Positions 44,195 to 52,343 of a DNA stretch of 64,000 nucleotides are shown piece after piece. Where the stretch lies: the NCBI GenBank assembly GCA_964406155.1, contig CAYOQR010000014.1, positions 1 through 64,000 of the forward strand. Reading direction: 5' to 3'. The stretch is from Dongia_B sp964406155. Its GTDB lineage: Bacteria > Pseudomonadota > Alphaproteobacteria > Dongiales > Dongiaceae. A program made the translations under genes and the position numbers. Below the pieces are notes generated by a model that saw only the letters and a list, made by a program, of their open reading frames with translations, was not told where the DNA came from and searched no databases. Within the stretch, counting starts at the first letter, position 1, and every line of letters starts with the position of its first letter.

Positions 44195-44808
44195 TGAGAT
44201 ATTGGTCTAAATGATTTCCGATGCTCCGGCGTGACCCCATATTGCCGGATGGCGGCCAGGTGTTCGGCCGTTCCATAGCCGGCATTGCGTTCCCACCCAT
44301 ATACGGTGTGTTGCTGGGAAAGCTCCCACATGATCTTGTCGCGTACTACTTTTGCGATAATTGATGCAGCGGCAATCGACAGGGAAAGACCATCCCCGCC
44401 GATCAGGCAGCGGGTCGGACAGTCGAGCTTCGGCGGGCGGTTGCCATCGACCAGGGCGATATCGGGCGCGACGGGCAGGGCCGCGACCGCCCGGCGCATC
44501 GCCAGAAAGGTGGCCTGCAGGATGTTGATGCCATCGATCTCGGCGACGCTGGCCTGGCCCAGGCCGTAGGTGACAGAGGTGCGCAAGGCATCGTGCAATT
44601 CGGCGCGGTGCGATGCTTTCAGCTTCTTGGAATCGTCGATCCGGGCGGCGAGATCAGCGGGCAGTCGGGCAGGGTCGATGATGACGGCGCAGGCAACCAC
44701 CGGCCCGGCCAGGGGGCCACGTCCGACCTCGTCGATGCCGCAGACCAGCTTGCCGCCGGTCAGGCCGGGAACGAGGCCATGCGAGAATTCATGGGCGAGA
44801 TCGGGCAT
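44173..44808 (-). CDS. rnhB: Ribonuclease HII
   Basis: RNase HII removes ribonucleotides from DNA. The 211-residue protein shows CGIDEVGRGPLAGPVVA, DDSKKLKASHR and LSLSIAAASIIAKV, with catalytic D/E residues in each. ATG 44808 gives the start MPDLAHEF; a TTG at 44820 is in frame. The last codons overlap one of the GANTC sites before ccrM. Confidence 0.96.
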   Translation of the reverse strand: MPDLAHEFSHGLVPGLTGGKLVCGIDEVGRGPLAGPVVACAVIIDPARLPADLAARIDDSKKLKASHRAELHDALRTSVTYGLGQASVAEIDGINILQATFLAMRRAVAALPVAPDIALVDGNRPPKLDCPTRCLIGGDGLSLSIAAASIIAKVVRDKIMWELSQQHTVYGWERNAGYGTAEHLAAIRQYGVTPEHRKSFRPISQSLSITD

Positions 44809-44851
44809 GGCCGCTGCCAATCGTCTCTATCGGGTGCATCTCGATCGCAGG

Positions 44852-45352
44852 TCATTTCCATTGATCGTAGAAGCGGAAATGCTCCTGCAACACCTCATAG
44901 GGGAAGCCGAGCGCGTCGCAGAGCGCCTGATCCGTGACGCCCAGTTTCTTCTGCAGCTTGCGCATCTCGACGAAGTAGTCGTGTGCGGCATCCTGCAGGA
45001 CATTGGCCGCCTTCATCGCCTCGGCTTTCTCGGTCTCGTTACCCTTGGCGCTGGCATCCCATGCCTTCAGCGACTGCAAATTGACCATGGCCCAGGATTG
45101 GGCATCGAGGCCGAGCAGATAGCTGTCGCGTTCCGTGCCGTTGCCGGGTGCGGCCTGGACATACTTGTCGGTGCAATCGAGAAAGGCTTTCAGCCCTTTC
45201 TTCTGATTGGCTGTCATGCAGGTGGTGCCGTCACCGCTGCCGGTTTTCAGGGCAGCGGGAACCATCTTGGAGGCGGCCAGCGCCGGCGATGCCGCCGCCA
45301 TCAACAGGGCGGCGCCGTAAACGGCAGAGCGGATGACGGGACGGCAAGACAT
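44852..45352 (-). CDS. Secreted hypothetical protein
   Basis: A 166-residue protein with a clear signal peptide ending in SPALA near residue 26. The mature region has three cysteines and is helical, with the segment DAAHDYFVEMRKLQKKLG. I recognise no family. ATG 45352 has GAGAGG upstream; the open frame starts earlier at 45427 without support. It lies between the radical SAM gene and rnhB on the same strand. Confidence 0.7.
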   Translation of the reverse strand: MSCRPVIRSAVYGAALLMAAASPALAASKMVPAALKTGSGDGTTCMTANQKKGLKAFLDCTDKYVQAAPGNGTERDSYLLGLDAQSWAMVNLQSLKAWDASAKGNETEKAEAMKAANVLQDAAHDYFVEMRKLQKKLGVTDQALCDALGFPYEVLQEHFRFYDQWK

Positions 45353-45477
45353 GGGCGGGCCTCTCGGCAGGTTGCAGGAGGGCGTAGGGCCCACTCCAGC
45401 CATGCCCGAAATCACCGTCCGCCGCAACAGCTTGCTGTCCGGTGGCTATCTGTCGTTGCGGTGCGATGTGCGGCAGG

Positions 45478-46746
45478 CTACCGGCTTGTCGCCTTGGGGG
45501 CCGGCTCCGGCAGAACGGCGAAGAGATCGGGCTGGGTGGCCGAGCCGGGCGGCACCTGGAAGCGCGCGAGATCGAGGCGCCAGTCGCGCCCGCCGAGGCC
45601 GTGGCGCTTCGCCGCCTGCTCCACACGCTGGCGGATCATCTCGGCATAGGGGCCGCTGCCGCGCATGCGGTCGCCGAATTGGCTCGTATAGATCTGGCCG
45701 CCATGGCAATCCTTGATCCGGTTCAGCACATGTTCGGCGCGGTCGGGGACATGTGCTTCCAGCCATTCGCGGAACAGGTCCTTGATCTCCAGGGGCAGGC
45801 GCAACAGGATCCAGTTGACGCCGCGAGCGCCGCGCTTGGCGGCGGCCTCGATAATTGCCTCGATCTCGTGGTCGGTGAGGGCGGGGATGATGGGGGCTAC
45901 CGAAACGCTGACGGGAATGCCGGCGGAGGTCAGCTCCTTGATCGCCGCCAGGCGGCGATGGGGCGCGCTGGCGCGGGGTTCCATCTGGCGCGCGAGTTCG
46001 GCATCCAGGGTCGTCACCGATATCATGACATGCACCAGACGGCGGCGCGCCAGGCTGGTCAGCAGATCGAGATCGCGCAGGATATTGGCTGATTTGGTGG
46101 TGATGCCGACCGGGTGATCGAAATCGGAGAGCACCTGGAGAATGCTGCGGGTGATGCGGTAGCGCCGCTCGATCGGCTGATAGGGATCGGTATTGGTGCC
46201 AAGGGCGATCAGGCGCGGTTTGTATTTCGGATGCCGCAATTCCTTTTCCAGCAGCTTCGCCGCATTCGGCTTGTGATAGAGCCGGGTCTCGAAATCGAGA
46301 CCAGGGGAATGGCCGAGATAAGCGTGGGTCGGCCGGGCGAAGCAATAGATGCAGCCATGCTCGCAGCCGCGATAGGCATTGATCGACTGGTCGAAGGGGA
46401 TATCGGGCGAGTCATTGCGGGCGATGATCGACTTGCTGGTATCCAGCCCCACCACGGTCCTGAGCGGTGCCGGGCCATCCTCGTCCGCATCGCGCGGCCA
46501 GCCGTCATCCTCGGCCGGCCGGTCGCCGGGCTCGTAGCGTCCGGGCCGGTTGGTGACGGCACCGCGTCCCTTGCGGGCGATGGCGGGCAGCGCGGCATCC
46601 GGGGCGGGATCGACGCCCCCAATCATGCCGACATCAGCGGCGTCGACGTCAGGAGACCCGAATTCCAGGGGAAGCGGATGGAAGCCGGCTGCACGGCGGG
46701 CGCCGTCGGGCTGCATGCCGCGGAGAGGTTTGCGCTGCGTCTTCAT
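45478..46746 (-). CDS. PA0069-family radical SAM protein
   Basis: The 422-residue protein carries the radical SAM cluster motif CEHGCIYC (C128, C132, C135) followed by ARPTHAYLG and LIALGTNTDPYQPIE. This pattern belongs to the PA0069 group, distantly like DNA-repair photoproduct lyases, but no reaction is known. The N-terminal 100 residues are charged and variable. It is 57 bases after moaB. Confidence 0.88.
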   Translation of the reverse strand: MKTQRKPLRGMQPDGARRAAGFHPLPLEFGSPDVDAADVGMIGGVDPAPDAALPAIARKGRGAVTNRPGRYEPGDRPAEDDGWPRDADEDGPAPLRTVVGLDTSKSIIARNDSPDIPFDQSINAYRGCEHGCIYCFARPTHAYLGHSPGLDFETRLYHKPNAAKLLEKELRHPKYKPRLIALGTNTDPYQPIERRYRITRSILQVLSDFDHPVGITTKSANILRDLDLLTSLARRRLVHVMISVTTLDAELARQMEPRASAPHRRLAAIKELTSAGIPVSVSVAPIIPALTDHEIEAIIEAAAKRGARGVNWILLRLPLEIKDLFREWLEAHVPDRAEHVLNRIKDCHGGQIYTSQFGDRMRGSGPYAEMIRQRVEQAAKRHGLGGRDWRLDLARFQVPPGSATQPDLFAVLPEPAPKATSR

Positions 46747-46803
46747 GGTCCGCGATCATCGCACCATGAAGAGAACAAATAAAGAACAAAAATCGAAGCG
46801 AGC

Positions 46804-47346
46804 TCAGCCGGCGCGCAGATGCTCCTGCAGGCGCGGCATCAGCTCGACCAGATTGCAGGGCCGGTGCCGGTTGTCGAGCTGGGGCTTCAGGATCTCCTCC
46901 CAGCCATCGCGGCAGGCGCTGGGCGAACCGGGCAGAGCAAAGAGATAGGTGCCGCCGGCAACGCCGCCGACGGCGCGGGACTGGATCGTCGAGGTGCCGA
47001 CCTTCTGATAGGAGATCCAGCGGAACAACTCGCCGAAGCCGTCGATGCGTTTCTCGATCACCTGCTCGAAGGCTTCCGGGGTGACATCGCGGCCGGTGAC
47101 CCCGGTGCCGCCGGTGGAAATGACCACGTCGATTGCCGGATCCGCGACCCAGGCGCGCAATTGCGCGGTGATGGCGGCGATGTCGTCCTTGACGATCCGG
47201 CGGGCTGCCAGGCTGTGCCCGTCGCGGGCGATCATTTCGGCCAGCGCCTGGCCGGAACGGTCATCCGCTTCCTGACGTGTGTCGGAGACGGTAAGGACGG
47301 CGATATTGACGGCCAGGAACGGCCTCGTTTCATCGATCTTCGGCAT
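46804..47346 (-). CDS. moaB: Molybdenum cofactor biosynthesis protein B
   Basis: The 180-residue MoaB/MogA-type enzyme adenylylates molybdopterin or fills a related role. The core ISTGGTGVTGRDVTPEAF and LFALPGSPSACRDGWEEIL match the family. ATG 47346 (MPKIDETRP) has GGAAGGTGGGG just upstream. No other molybdenum cofactor genes are in the window. Confidence 0.93.
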   Translation of the reverse strand: MPKIDETRPFLAVNIAVLTVSDTRQEADDRSGQALAEMIARDGHSLAARRIVKDDIAAITAQLRAWVADPAIDVVISTGGTGVTGRDVTPEAFEQVIEKRIDGFGELFRWISYQKVGTSTIQSRAVGGVAGGTYLFALPGSPSACRDGWEEILKPQLDNRHRPCNLVELMPRLQEHLRAG

Positions 47347-47431
47347 GTCCCCACCTTCCCGCAGATCGCGGGCACACGTCAACCGCGCCGATCAGGCGAC
47401 CGGCGCGGACTTTTTCAGACGAAAAGGTGGG

Positions 47432-49033
47432 TTACTTGCTGGCCTTGGCCAGATCCTGGCGCTGGTATTTGGGCCAGTCGCCGCTGGCGATCGCCTCGAG
47501 TGAGGGCGATTCCTGGCCCAGGCGCTGGCGATAGATCCAATAGGCCGCGACCACGCGCTCGACGAAGAGCCGGCTCTCATCGGAAGGCAGGGTTTCGATG
47601 AAGAGCAGCGGATCGTTATGGGCGTTGGTGGCATCGACCCATTTCGCCAGATTACCCGGCCCGGCGTTATAGGCGACGATCATCTTCAGGAGATCGTTCC
47701 CGACATTGCCGTCGGAGGTCAGATTGTTGATATAGCTCTGGCCGATTTCCATCGACACGATCGGGTCGCGGATTTCCGCCGCCTTGCTGCCCGCCACCAG
47801 TTTCGCGGTCGCCGGCATGAGCTGCATCAGTCCGGTCGCCCCCGAACTGGGATTGACGGCGGCCGGGTTGAAACCGGATTCCTGGCGCATGATGGCATAG
47901 AGCAGAGCCCGGTCGACATCGAAGCCGTCGCTCGGCCGCCAGGAGGGCAGCGGATAGAGCGCCGCCGAAATGATCTTGTTTTCCTTGACGCGCACGGTGG
48001 CGCCGATCCGCAGGGCCAAGGACGGCATGCGGGCGGCCTGGGACAGCGACAGCAGGGCTTCCGCCATGGTGTCGTCGCCATCCTGCTGCAGCACCAACAG
48101 TTCCTTTTCCGCCGCATTGACCTGGCCGACCTGCAGCAGGGCGAGCGCACGCTTGCCGCCGCGGGTGGCGAGGATGGCGCTGGCATGGCGATCATTGAAG
48201 GTCGGGACGCGCCAATCGAAATCGTTATCGGCGCCCAGCGCATGCATGGCGAGCTGGCCGTAGAAGGTACGCGGCTGCTTGGCCGCCTTGATCAGCCAGG
48301 GGCTGACCTTGCCCGGTTCCTTGGCGCGCAGATAGGCACGGCTCGCCCAATAGGCGGCGGCTGCCCGGTTCCACGGATCGCTGCCCTGGTCGTAGGAGGC
48401 GGAGAATTCGGTGGCGGCCCGGCCGTAATCGCGGTTGCGCCAAGCGGCGAGACCGCTGCGCCAGCGGGAATCGCTGTCGACCACGCTTTCATCCGGCGAA
48501 CCGATGCGGATCACGCTGGCGGCGGCCGGCTTGGTCACCTTGCCGGCGCCCTTGCGCTGCGCCAGGGCATAGATGTCCGAAGCGTCCGGCAAAGCGTTGT
48601 AGCGCTTCAGCCAGTCGGCCAGTTCCTTGGGCTTGCTGGTATATTTGGCCGACAGATACCGGTTGGCGAAGACCTCGCCCAACAGGGAATCGTCGCTCAA
48701 CTGGCCGATCAACTCATCGGCGCCCTGGAAGTCGCCGGAAGCCTGGGCACGGAAAATCGACCGATAGCGGTCGGCATTGACCGCATCAAGCGGGCGCGGC
48801 AATTGCGGGCCGCTGATGTCGACATCGTTTGTCGGCAGGGCAGCCGTTTCGTCCGCCGACCACTTGTCGACGGCCTTGCCGTTGCTGCTGGCAGTATTCG
48901 CGGTCCGTGATACCCAACCGGCATCCTGCGACCAAGCCTTGCCCGAGAGGGCGGCGGCACTAAGCACCAGCACTGAGAGCGCGGTCGCCGCCAGCATCGC
49001 TGGCCGACCGTGTCGCCAATGTTTGCGTACCAA
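47432..49033 (-). CDS. Soluble lytic murein transglycosylase
   Basis: A 533-residue periplasmic enzyme that cleaves peptidoglycan. It has an N-terminal signal (MLAATALSVLVLSAAALS region), a large alpha-superhelical domain, and a C-terminal SLT domain with catalytic glutamate near residue 385 in MRQESGFNP, then GATGLMQLMPATA and IVAYNAGPGN. The start is TTG 49033 with AGGGG upstream; ATG 48997 would shorten the signal n-region. Confidence 0.92.
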   Translation of the reverse strand: MVRKHWRHGRPAMLAATALSVLVLSAAALSGKAWSQDAGWVSRTANTASSNGKAVDKWSADETAALPTNDVDISGPQLPRPLDAVNADRYRSIFRAQASGDFQGADELIGQLSDDSLLGEVFANRYLSAKYTSKPKELADWLKRYNALPDASDIYALAQRKGAGKVTKPAAASVIRIGSPDESVVDSDSRWRSGLAAWRNRDYGRAATEFSASYDQGSDPWNRAAAAYWASRAYLRAKEPGKVSPWLIKAAKQPRTFYGQLAMHALGADNDFDWRVPTFNDRHASAILATRGGKRALALLQVGQVNAAEKELLVLQQDGDDTMAEALLSLSQAARMPSLALRIGATVRVKENKIISAALYPLPSWRPSDGFDVDRALLYAIMRQESGFNPAAVNPSSGATGLMQLMPATAKLVAGSKAAEIRDPIVSMEIGQSYINNLTSDGNVGNDLLKMIVAYNAGPGNLAKWVDATNAHNDPLLFIETLPSDESRLFVERVVAAYWIYRQRLGQESPSLEAIASGDWPKYQRQDLAKASK

Positions 49034-49189
49034 GGTGTCGTCCCCTTGATGTGCCCCAGCCCGGCCAGGGCACGTTGAACCAAAATCTCTACGTGCGTTT
49101 CTAACGTCAGGCTTAGAGGATCGGTTCCGGAGAGTCCAGCTTTTCCGGCCGTCCGGATCAACAGATATGGTGTCTGATGCGATGGTATC

Positions 49190-49203
49190 TACTATATATA
49201 GTA
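49190..49203. promoter_or_regulatory. 14-bp AT-rich palindrome
   Basis: TACTATATATAGTA is a perfect palindrome, unusual in such GC-rich DNA. It lies about 157 bases before the transglycosylase start and could be a dimeric-regulator operator; the regulator is unknown. Confidence 0.4.
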
Positions 49204-49310
49204 ACGCAAGGATAAAAAGTTCGTGTGATCGGACTTAACTATCACGTGAGCAAGCAAGCTGGCATGGTTAACGCAAGGGAGGACGTAGGAATCTTTAGAT
49301 TGAGTGAGGG

Positions 49311-49341
49311 GGATTGAAAACCCAACTTCAGATTTCAATCC
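49311..49341 (-). terminator. Hairpin downstream of the uracil-DNA glycosylase gene
   Basis: GGATTGAAA and TTTCAATCC (9 bp, 13-base loop) lie 2 bases beyond the stop codon of the minus-strand glycosylase gene. No T-run follows. Confidence 0.4.
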
Positions 49342-49343
49342 GC

Positions 49344-50267
49344 TTATCCGGCCGGCGGCGGGACGATCTCATCCAGACGGGCTTTCAACTGCAGTAAATC
49401 GCGCCAAGCTTCGCGCTTCAGCCCCGGCTGTCGCAGCAGATAAGCGGGGTGGAAGATCGGCAAGGTCGGGATCGGCGCGGCGAGCTGTGGCGCCTGATAT
49501 TCGAACCAGCGGCCGCGCAGCCGGGTGATGCCGTCATTGCGGCCGAGCAGCCCCTGCGCCGAGGAACCGCCGACCAGGACCAGTACTTTCGGCTGCACCA
49601 GTTCGATATGCCGGGTGACGAAGGGAAGCTGCGCCGCCAGTTCTGCCTCGGTCGGCTTGCGGTTGCCGGGCGGGCGCCAGAAACAGACATTGGTAATATA
49701 GAAGGTGGTGCGGTCGAGGCCGACCGCCGCCATCATCCGGTCGAGCAACTGACCCGAGACGCCGACGAAAGGCTTGCCCTGGCGATCCTCATCGGCGCCG
49801 GGCGCCTCGCCGATCAGCATGACGGAGGCCGCCGGATTGCCGTCGGCGAAAACCAGATTGGTGGCGGTCTTCTTCAGCGCGCAGCCATCGAACTCCGCCA
49901 GGGCCTGGCGCAAGGCGGCGAGATCGGGGGCCGCCTTGGCGGCTTCCCGGGCGCTCTGCACGGCGACCGGCTCGGCGCCGGGCGCCTGCGCCATGCCGGC
50001 GGCAAGCAGGGCGGCGGCGGAACCGGGCTGGTTTTGGCGAGGGCCGGCGGCTGCGTCACGGGGCTGGCTGGGCCGGCCGGCGGAAGCCACCGGGGCGTTG
50101 GGGCCGGGTTGAGCCGTGGTCGCGGCCCGGTCGCGGCTGGCCAGGGTTTCGAGGGTCGCCCCGAGGCGGCTTTGCGGCGCCTCTTCAATAGCCTCGTCCG
50201 CGCCCCACTCGATATAGAGCTGCAAGAGCGTGAACGGGTCGATGGAGTCGGGCGCCGGCATATGCAT
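49344..50267 (-). CDS. Uracil-DNA glycosylase, family 4-like
   Basis: The 307-residue enzyme has the family motifs LIGEAPGADEDRQGKPFVG and the C-terminal HPAYLLR; it removes uracil from DNA. The first 120 residues are low-complexity and proline/alanine-rich. Of the four cysteines that bind an iron-sulfur cluster in classical family 4, only the first (in DGCALKKT) is in place; the others read Lys, Trp and Ala/Gln. It is probably a cluster-less variant. Confidence 0.88.
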   Translation of the reverse strand: MHMPAPDSIDPFTLLQLYIEWGADEAIEEAPQSRLGATLETLASRDRAATTAQPGPNAPVASAGRPSQPRDAAAGPRQNQPGSAAALLAAGMAQAPGAEPVAVQSAREAAKAAPDLAALRQALAEFDGCALKKTATNLVFADGNPAASVMLIGEAPGADEDRQGKPFVGVSGQLLDRMMAAVGLDRTTFYITNVCFWRPPGNRKPTEAELAAQLPFVTRHIELVQPKVLVLVGGSSAQGLLGRNDGITRLRGRWFEYQAPQLAAPIPTLPIFHPAYLLRQPGLKREAWRDLLQLKARLDEIVPPPAG

Positions 50268-50575
50268 GGGCGCAACCTAGCATCGGCCGTATGGGGCGAA
50301 AAGGCTGCGGTGGTCGCGCGGCCGCCCGCTCCGGGGATAAGCTCCAGGATCAATCCCGGGGTGATCTTTGGGGTGTCCCCGGGGCGTCCCAGGGGCGTCC
50401 CTCGGGAGACCAGCATGCCCAGCTATGCGTTTGGCGGCAAAAAATCGGCCTCACGCACAGTTGTCAGCGACCCTGGGCTCATTGTAACACCGTGCCACGA
50501 CTTCCGTCGGACGATCGGGTGCCAGGCGGAGGCAGGCGAAATGCCTGAGGGCTGAGATTGCCAGGAGGGGAGAGA
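50268..50575. other. Divergent intergenic region before ETF-QO
   Basis: About 300 bases between divergent genes. A 47-codon open frame (50414-50557) is not supported by a family or clear ribosome site. Three 11-bp tandem repeats are present; no certain promoter was found. Confidence 0.45.
50370..50402. repeat. Three 11-bp tandem repeats
   Basis: GGGGTGTCCCC, GGGGCGTCCCA and GGGGCGTCCCT follow without gaps at 50370, 50381 and 50392. Confidence 0.7.
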
Positions 50576-52219
50576 ATGGACCGCGAGGTAATGGAATATG
50601 ATGTCGTGATCGTCGGCGGCGGGCCCTCGGGGCTCAGCGCGGCGATCCGGCTGAAGCAGTTGGCGGCCGAGAAGAATCATGAGGTCTCGGTCTGCGTCAT
50701 CGAGAAGGGCGCGGAAATCGGCGCGCATATCCTCTCCGGCGCCGTACTGGAGCCGCGCACGCTGAACGAGTTGATCCCCGACTGGCGGGAAAAGGATGCG
50801 CCGCTCAACACGCCGGCCAAGGAGGATTTCTTCCTGTATCTGACGGAGAAGAAGTCGTTCCGCCTGCCGACCCCGCCGCAGATGCATAATGAGGGCAATT
50901 ACATCGTCTCGCTGGGGAATTTCTGCCGCTGGCTTGGCACCCAGGCGGAAGAGCTGGGCGTCGAGATCTATCCGGGCTTTGCCGCCGCCGAGGTGGTCTA
51001 TGACGAGAACGGCGCCGTGAAGGGTGTCGCCACCGGCGATATGGGTATCGGCAAGGACGGCGAGCACACCGCCAATTACACACGTGGCGTCGAGCTGCAT
51101 GGTAAGCAGACCATCTTCGCCGAAGGCTGCCGCGGCTCGTTGACCAAGACCCTGTTCGAGAAATTCAATCTGCGCGATGGCGTCGATCCGCAGACCTTCG
51201 GCATCGGCATCAAGGAATTGTGGGAAATCGATCCGGCCAAGCACAGCCCGGGCAAGATCATCCACACCACCGGCTGGCCGATGGACAGCAAGACCTATGG
51301 CGGTTCCTTCCTCTATCACCTGGAGAACAACCAGGTGGCGGTCGGTTTCGTGGTCGGCCTCGATTACGAGAATCCGCATCTCTCGCCCTTCGAGGAATTC
51401 CAGCGCTTCAAGCAGCATCCGGATATCCGCCCCTATTTCGAGAGCGGCCGGCGCATCGCCTATGGCGCCCGCGCCATCAATGAAGGCGGCTTCCAGTCGA
51501 TCCCCAAGCTGACCTTCCCGGGCGGCGTGCTGATCGGCTGCACCGCCGGCTTCCTCAACGTGCCGAAGATCAAAGGCACGCATACGGCAATGAAATCCGG
51601 CATGACGGCGGCGGAGGCGGTGTTCGACGCCCTGGTCTCCGGCGCGGCGGCGGACAAAGCGATCGAAGTGACGGCCTATCCGGAAAAGCTGAAGAAGAGC
51701 TGGGTGTGGGAAGAGCTCTACAAGGTGCGGAATATCCGCCCGAGCTTCCACAAGGGCTTCCTGTTCGGCCTGCTGTATTCCGCCTTCGACACCTATATCC
51801 TTAAGGGCAACGCCCCCTGGACCTTCCATCACAAGGCGGACAATCTCCAGCTCAAGAAAGCCTCGGAGATGCCGAAGATCGTCTATCCGAAGCCTGACAA
51901 CGTGGTCAGTTTCGATCGCCTGTCCTCGGTCTTCCTGTCCGGCACCAATCATGAGGAAAACCAGCCGGCGCATCTCACCTTGAAGAACAAGGATGTGCCG
52001 ATCCAGGTCAACCTGGCGCTGTATGATGCGCCCGAGCAGCGCTATTGCCCGGCCGGGGTCTATGAAATTGTCCGCGACAATGACGGCAGCAACCCCCGGC
52101 TGCAGATCAATGCGCAGAACTGCGTCCACTGCAAAACCTGCGACATCAAGGACCCGACCCAGAATATCAACTGGGTCGTGCCGGAAGGGTCGGGCGGACC
52201 GAATTATCCAAACATGTAA
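50576..52219 (+). CDS. Electron transfer flavoprotein-ubiquinone oxidoreductase
   Basis: ETF-QO passes electrons from ETF to ubiquinone in the membrane during fatty acid and amino acid oxidation. The 547-residue protein has an FAD site DVVIVGGGPSGLSAAIRL, the segment GAHILSGAVLEPR, and a C-terminal 4Fe-4S domain with cysteines in YCPAGVYEI and NCVHCKTCDIKDP. ATG 50576 follows GGAGGGG. It may receive electrons from the dimethylglycine dehydrogenase-like enzyme through ETF. A strong terminator follows. Confidence 0.97.
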   Translation: MDREVMEYDVVIVGGGPSGLSAAIRLKQLAAEKNHEVSVCVIEKGAEIGAHILSGAVLEPRTLNELIPDWREKDAPLNTPAKEDFFLYLTEKKSFRLPTPPQMHNEGNYIVSLGNFCRWLGTQAEELGVEIYPGFAAAEVVYDENGAVKGVATGDMGIGKDGEHTANYTRGVELHGKQTIFAEGCRGSLTKTLFEKFNLRDGVDPQTFGIGIKELWEIDPAKHSPGKIIHTTGWPMDSKTYGGSFLYHLENNQVAVGFVVGLDYENPHLSPFEEFQRFKQHPDIRPYFESGRRIAYGARAINEGGFQSIPKLTFPGGVLIGCTAGFLNVPKIKGTHTAMKSGMTAAEAVFDALVSGAAADKAIEVTAYPEKLKKSWVWEELYKVRNIRPSFHKGFLFGLLYSAFDTYILKGNAPWTFHHKADNLQLKKASEMPKIVYPKPDNVVSFDRLSSVFLSGTNHEENQPAHLTLKNKDVPIQVNLALYDAPEQRYCPAGVYEIVRDNDGSNPRLQINAQNCVHCKTCDIKDPTQNINWVVPEGSGGPNYPNM

Positions 52220-52304
52220 GCCGGTTGGGCGCCCCCGACGGGGCCGCGCACGGTCCTGCGAGCGCCCGGCGGCATGCTATCCAAAGCCGCCGGTTCCTGC
52301 TAAG

Positions 52305-52332
52305 AGTGGGTGTCGAGAGACACCCACTTTTT
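52305..52332 (+). terminator. Rho-independent terminator after ETF-QO
   Basis: AGTGGGTGTC and GACACCCACT form a perfect 10-bp stem with a GAGA loop, followed by a T-run. It ends 12 bases before the next coding start. Confidence 0.92.
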
Positions 52333-52343
52333 GTTTGGTGATA

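Larger units (their letters stand above)
49034..49343. other. Intergenic region between the transglycosylase and uracil-DNA glycosylase genes
   Basis: About 310 bases, AT-richer than its neighbours. It contains a 14-bp palindrome, two copies of AACGCAAGG (near 49203 and 49269) and a hairpin after the glycosylase stop. No gene is supported. Confidence 0.5.

Noticed and set aside
50414..50557. Small plus-strand ORF before ETF-QO
   Set aside because: No ribosome site, no family, and composition like intergenic DNA.
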